Shown here: piece by piece, positions 22,029 through 25,307 of the stretch | How positions within the stretch are numbered: the first letter of the stretch is position 1 | Layout: each line of letters opens with the position of its first letter | Source of the DNA: CAYVTZ01 sp964454685 | GTDB taxonomy: Bacteria > Bacillota > Clostridia > Christensenellales > Christensenellaceae | Reading direction: 5' to 3' | DNA length: 25,307 bases | Assembly (NCBI GenBank): GCA_964454685.1 | Contig: CAYVTZ010000041.1 | Coordinates: 1-25,307, forward strand | Position numbers and translations under genes: made by a program | The notes under the pieces: generated by a model | Told to the model about the DNA's origin: nothing | What the model saw: the letters and a program-made list of their open reading frames with translations, nothing else | Databases searched by the model: none

Positions 22029-22084
22029 TAAACATCTGTTGCAATTCTTTACGCGATGCGCCATGCAAACCAATTCTCCTGTTT

Positions 22085-22483
22085 TTATAAGACCTCGTTC
22101 AATTCCAAATGCTCGCCATCCGGCCCACGGAACATGATCCATTTTGCACCGTTTGGCATCACGCCCGGAGCATGTGTAATGGCAGGCTCTTCAAATTGCA
22201 GCCCGCGCTCTTCCAGCATTTTCTTGATTGCCTCGATGTCCTCTACCGCAATCGCAATATGGTCCACCCATCCATCCACATTCTGCTTCGGGTTTGGGAA
22301 CCGCACCAGCTCCAGTGTCAGCGTTCCATTGCGCACAAACGCAATGTCCACCATTCCGTCCTCGTTTGCCAGTTGGCATTCATGGATCACTTCAAATTCC
22401 AGCATATCGCGGTAAAACGCCTTGGAACGCTCCAAATCCGTCACGAAAACACCAATGTGCGCCAGCCCACTCATCTTTGCCAT
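22085..22483 (-). CDS. VOC-family (glyoxalase-like) metalloprotein
   Basis: 132 residues forming two beta-alpha-beta-beta-beta modules of the vicinal oxygen chelate superfamily. Metal ligands are in the expected places: H9 in LAHIGVFV, E58 in LTLELVRF, H75 in VDHIAIAV and E127 in EHLELNE, the His-Glu-His-Glu pattern of glyoxalase I. It could be a lactoylglutathione-lyase-like enzyme, an epimerase or a resistance protein; the substrate cannot be told, and many Clostridia lack glutathione. The ATG at 22483 is chosen because GAGGAGG (22494-22500) is about 10 bases upstream; ATGs at 22492 and 22501 overlap or abut that site. It follows the DUF4300-like gene by 111 bases in the same direction and may share its transcript. 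Confidence 0.88.
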   Translation of the reverse strand: MAKMSGLAHIGVFVTDLERSKAFYRDMLEFEVIHECQLANEDGMVDIAFVRNGTLTLELVRFPNPKQNVDGWVDHIAIAVEDIEAIKKMLEERGLQFEEPAITHAPGVMPNGAKWIMFRGPDGEHLELNEVL

Positions 22484-22594
22484 TTTTTCCATCCTCCTCA
22501 TATTGTTGTAATTTCTGCGCTGATTGCGCAAAATTTTTTTCTTTTTTTCAAAGCGCGCCCTGCGCAAACGGATTACAGCCGATGCCGCCGTGCC

Positions 22595-23500
22595 TCAAGC
22601 GCAAATCGCTCCATTTCGCATCACAACCATCATGGGCACTTCCTCCCCGTAACGTTCGGACATCGCTTCCACCGTATCCATCATGTAGCGCGCCGCATGC
22701 TCCGCCGTGTTGAATTTTGTGATCTGATAAGGATACCACGGGTCCGTCTTTTCCACAAACAGCAGACCCTCCGAGGTATCGAGCAAAATGCCTGCATGCA
22801 GGTTCTCAAGAATCAACGCATCCTTCCATTCTACGACGCCCCAAACCGTCATTAAGGATGCCTTTTCATTTTGAAAGGTCACGCCGCGCTGCTCCCACTG
22901 CCGGGCAATCAACTCTGCCAGCGCTTCCTGCTCCGGCACTGCATTCAGCATCACGGGATGGAAAATTGTAAAGTATTTCTCCAGCATTTCTTCCGAAAAC
23001 CCAAAGAACGGCTCGCTCAAAACCTGTAAATCGCCCTCGAAATATTCTCCTTCGTTCGTTCCCCACTCTGCCTGTTGCAGCGGATTTCCCACCTGCATGG
23101 AATCCCGCAGCAAATACGTCGCAAACACACGGCAAAACGCATCTGCGCGTTCATGCGTCCGGCTCCATTTTTTGATATATCCCTCAAAATCGCCGTAGTA
23201 GATGGCTTTGTCCCATATCGTTCGAAATCCTTCCTCAAACGCAAAGGGGATCAGTTCATCTTTTTGCGCCATTGTTTGATTGTAGTCCTGCACCCAGCTT
23301 TGTACTGTTTCCACATACGGCGCGCCAATGCCCGTTTCCAGCAATCCCGCTCGCATCATTTCCTGCGAGTCTGCATCCAGCAAATTGGAATAGGTCAGGG
23401 TTTCGTCTGCGCGCTGCTCCACCAAAAGAAAACCGCAGACAATTATAATCGCGCAAACGACTGCAATGAGAGACCGGGTTATGATTTTCTTTGTTCGCAT
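22595..23500 (-). CDS. Membrane-anchored extracytoplasmic protein of unknown function, DUF4300-like
   Basis: 301 residues. A basic start and one hydrophobic segment (about 9-29, ending VCGFLLVEQRAD) anchor or export a soluble domain. This domain begins LTYSNLLDADSQEMMRAGL and contains WVQDYNQTM and FCRVFATYLLRDSM, which look like the DUF4300 family of streptococcal and clostridial surface proteins; I am moderately sure of this. No catalytic motif is recognised. The start at 23500 is preferred: the strong promoter at 23541-23569 would begin RNA near 23534, leaving almost no leader for in-frame ATGs at 23530 or 23524, while 23500 has AGGGTGG 4 bases upstream. Downstream lies the VOC gene. Confidence 0.75.
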   Translation of the reverse strand: MRTKKIITRSLIAVVCAIIIVCGFLLVEQRADETLTYSNLLDADSQEMMRAGLLETGIGAPYVETVQSWVQDYNQTMAQKDELIPFAFEEGFRTIWDKAIYYGDFEGYIKKWSRTHERADAFCRVFATYLLRDSMQVGNPLQQAEWGTNEGEYFEGDLQVLSEPFFGFSEEMLEKYFTIFHPVMLNAVPEQEALAELIARQWEQRGVTFQNEKASLMTVWGVVEWKDALILENLHAGILLDTSEGLLFVEKTDPWYPYQITKFNTAEHAARYMMDTVEAMSERYGEEVPMMVVMRNGAICA

Positions 23501-23540
23501 AAGGCCACCCTGTTCTCGTTTCATAAACATGTTCCCTTCC

Positions 23541-23569
23541 ACTATACGTGCGCATTTTCACACTGTCAA
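23541..23569 (-). promoter_or_regulatory. Near-consensus promoter of the DUF4300-like gene
   Basis: On the minus strand a perfect TTGACA (23569-23564), exactly 17 bases, then TATAGT (23546-23541). This is the strongest promoter match in the window. Confidence 0.8.
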
Positions 23570-23584
23570 GTCTGATTTACGTGT

Positions 23585-23621
23585 AAAAGTGAAACCCCGC
23601 ATAGCACAGGGCTACACGGGG
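23585..23621 (-). terminator. Terminator of the NCS2 permease gene
   Basis: On the minus strand an 11-base-pair stem (23621-23611 with 23605-23595, two wobble pairs), a 5-base loop, then TTTCACTTTT. It lies about 48 bases past the permease stop and just upstream of the next promoter. Confidence 0.8.
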
Positions 23622-23668
23622 CTTGAACGGTTTAAATCGTTTCTTTATTTCGTCTTGCCTACGACAAA

Positions 23669-25228
23669 TTACACATATTCAAAGTCGTCAGGCGCTTTGA
23701 ACCACTTGTTGCGTCCCGTGTGCAGAACAAAGCAGATTACTGCCAAAATCACATACGAGAGGAAGAAAGGCGACGTCGGGAAGAACCCAAGCTGGAAGCT
23801 GTTGACAAACCCAAACAATGCCATTGCCGCGGCAATCACAAAGGTCCAAGCTGTCTTATCCAAACGTCTGTCGATGATGAATGCCACCGCAGCGCCCCAA
23901 AGAATGCCCGTCACGATCGCGCCGGAATGCAGCGCCGGAACCCCGTTCCACATCACGCCACCATCCAGCAGCGCCTGCGTTACTTCGGGTGCAAACTGAT
24001 TGAGCCCATTGATATTCTCCGTCCACGCGCCGGCAAGCCCTGCCGCGCCCGTCACCTGAGAAAATACGTAGTCGCCGATTGCCGGAAGCATTGCGACCAC
24101 AACCGCAGCAAAATATTTTGTCTTGTTCTCCTTGAATGCCTGCGCCACCATTACGATTGCGCACCATAGGAATGTGATGGCACAAATTGCCGCCGGAATC
24201 ACGGAGTTAATGAATTTGAAGAATCCGAACATCCCCGCAAGCCCCAAAATCACGCCGCCCATCCAGGAATAGGTCGCGCCTGCCTTCGCCTTTTTCAGGC
24301 CGGGATGCCCCAACCATACGGTGTTGGGTACCACGCCACCAAAGGTCGCCGAAACCATTGTGCATACGCCATCCGCAAATTGCGCTTCCCGCACTTTATA
24401 GTTGTCACCCGCGATATTCGCAGATGCCACATTGTCCATGGTTTCAATAAAGTTGTAAATCTCCACAGGGATCACCACCGCTAGATACGGCGCAACGATT
24501 GCAAAACCGTTGATCATATATTGCACGGTGTTGGCCGGATTGGGCACATAGAAGCCCACGCCGGAAAAGTCCGGCTGAATCTTACCCAAGATCAGCGCAT
24601 AGATGATGCCACCCACAATCGCCACCACCAGCGGCGGAATTTTTTTTGGGAACAAATATCCGCCAAACAAACCGATGACTGCGATCAGCAGAATGGGCAT
24701 ACCTAGAATCGGATCGCCGAATACATCAAAGATACCTTGCGTTGCCATCCAGATCAGTCCAACCCCGGCAATCGTACCCAGCAGCGCCGCGCGCGGCAAA
24801 ATCTTCTTGACGATCGGGCCAATGATACCGCCCAAAAATTCGATTGCACCACCGATAAAGCATGCAGCAACTGCCGCAGACCACACCAACTGCGGATCCT
24901 CGATTGCATAGCTGAGCGGCAGGATCACGCCATACAAGAAGATAAACATCGCCGGCGTAGAGACTCCCGAAGGCAGCGCTGTCACGTCTGCGCGCTGTTC
25001 CAAACGCGAGAGTTTGTGTGCCATGTACGCATAATAAATTCCTGACAGCATCAGTCCAATGGACATACCGGGAATCACGCGTCCATATACGATTTCGTCC
25101 GGCCAACCCAGCACACCGCTCAGCGTTGCAATGACAATAATATAATTGACAATGTTACCCGCCAAGGAATACGCAAGACCGCCGACATCGCCCGTTGTAA
25201 AAAACGGGATCAACGACTTCTTTTTCAT
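23669..25228 (-). CDS. NCS2-type (xanthine/uracil/AzgA-like) permease
   Basis: 519 residues, about 12-14 membrane segments, importing a nucleobase or related compound with a cation. Family features are the N-terminal TTGDVGGLAYSLAGNIVN, the early ALPSGVSTPAMF loop, and the core IETMDNVASANIAGDN...ADGVCTMVSATFGGVVPNTV, which corresponds to the substrate-site region of AzgA/NCS2 carriers. The usual NCS2 signature is not exact, so substrate assignment (purine, pyrimidine or another small acid) is open. The start is ATG at 25228 with TAGGAGGG 6-7 bases upstream. The 79 bases upstream inside the window show no purine riboswitch. The gene stands alone between its own terminator and a divergent promoter. 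Confidence 0.9.
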   Translation of the reverse strand: MKKKSLIPFFTTGDVGGLAYSLAGNIVNYIIVIATLSGVLGWPDEIVYGRVIPGMSIGLMLSGIYYAYMAHKLSRLEQRADVTALPSGVSTPAMFIFLYGVILPLSYAIEDPQLVWSAAVAACFIGGAIEFLGGIIGPIVKKILPRAALLGTIAGVGLIWMATQGIFDVFGDPILGMPILLIAVIGLFGGYLFPKKIPPLVVAIVGGIIYALILGKIQPDFSGVGFYVPNPANTVQYMINGFAIVAPYLAVVIPVEIYNFIETMDNVASANIAGDNYKVREAQFADGVCTMVSATFGGVVPNTVWLGHPGLKKAKAGATYSWMGGVILGLAGMFGFFKFINSVIPAAICAITFLWCAIVMVAQAFKENKTKYFAAVVVAMLPAIGDYVFSQVTGAAGLAGAWTENINGLNQFAPEVTQALLDGGVMWNGVPALHSGAIVTGILWGAAVAFIIDRRLDKTAWTFVIAAAMALFGFVNSFQLGFFPTSPFFLSYVILAVICFVLHTGRNKWFKAPDDFEYV

Positions 25229-25276
25229 AAACTTCCCTCCTACAAAAAATGAACGTAATGTAAAGTTAAATGAAAA

Positions 25277-25306
25277 TTGAGACCTTGCAAGTCTTTCTGG
25301 TATGAT
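25277..25306 (+). promoter_or_regulatory. Divergent promoter at the right edge
   Basis: TTGAGA (25277-25282), 18 bases, then TATGAT (25301-25306) preceded by TGG. The extended -10 is identical in sequence to that of fabV. It points out of the window, so a plus-strand gene probably starts just beyond 25307. Confidence 0.5.
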
Positions 25307-25307
25307 G

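Noticed and set aside
22516..22547. Plus-strand hairpin TGCGC/GCGCA followed by a long T run
   Set aside because: It looks like a terminator, but no plus-strand gene precedes it; it lies in the gap between two minus-strand genes.
25229..25307. Purine riboswitch ahead of the NCS2 permease
   Set aside because: The 79 visible bases are AT-rich and lack the paired loops of the purine aptamer. More upstream sequence lies outside the window.

Overview
The window most likely comes from a gut-type, low-to-moderate GC Gram-positive of the class Clostridia (Bacillota). This is inferred from strong AGGAGG-type ribosome sites, GTG and TTG starts, lipoproteins with lipobox signals, a Clostridia-style FabV enoyl reductase, cyclic-di-GMP sensors with extracytoplasmic domains, and a secreted subtilase carrying bacterial Ig-like and InlB-type repeats. 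I cannot name a genus from sequence alone. Seventeen intact protein genes are supported, plus one possible gene remnant. I see no rRNA, tRNA, CRISPR array, insertion sequence or phage gene.

Left part (1-6155). A 969-residue membrane sensor with two solute-binding domains, a degenerate GGDEF and an intact EAL domain is followed by a convergent small lipoprotein resembling chagasin-type (I42) protease inhibitors. Divergent from that lipoprotein is a two-gene unit, fabV-mutY, with a 4-base ATGA overlap. Its promoter is readable, and a 16-base palindrome covers the -35 box.

Middle part (6168-17486), all on the minus strand. Reading in the direction of transcription: a flippase-like membrane protein and an 870-residue GT-C-like membrane protein (10 bases apart); a large secreted S8 protease with its own extended -10 promoter; mtnA; a terminator-like hairpin; a small SAM methyltransferase and a second GT-C-like membrane protein (10 bases apart); then a clearly AT-richer gene for an HNH nuclease with a PUA/EVE-like N-terminus. 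Most of this looks like cell-surface polymer or glycoprotein assembly and surface proteolysis. The HNH gene looks like an acquired restriction-type gene.

Right part (17487-25307), also minus strand. A hairpin-rich, GC-rich non-coding stretch separates the flippase promoter from a terminator. Next comes a two-gene operon in which a dCache-GGDEF-EAL sensor overlaps by 7 bases a xylose/ribose-type sugar-binding lipoprotein, with no transporter genes beside it. After that come a WbqC-family protein with a TTG start, a VOC-family protein, a DUF4300-like anchored protein with a near-consensus promoter, and an NCS2-type permease with a strong terminator. A plus-strand promoter at the very right edge suggests a divergent gene just outside the window.

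Main themes: extracellular sensing tied to cyclic-di-GMP breakdown (two proteins with the same division of labour, dead GGDEF and live EAL) and cell-envelope construction. The sensor/binding-protein operon and the HNH island are the most promising leads. I did not find a multi-gene system that I could confidently call new.
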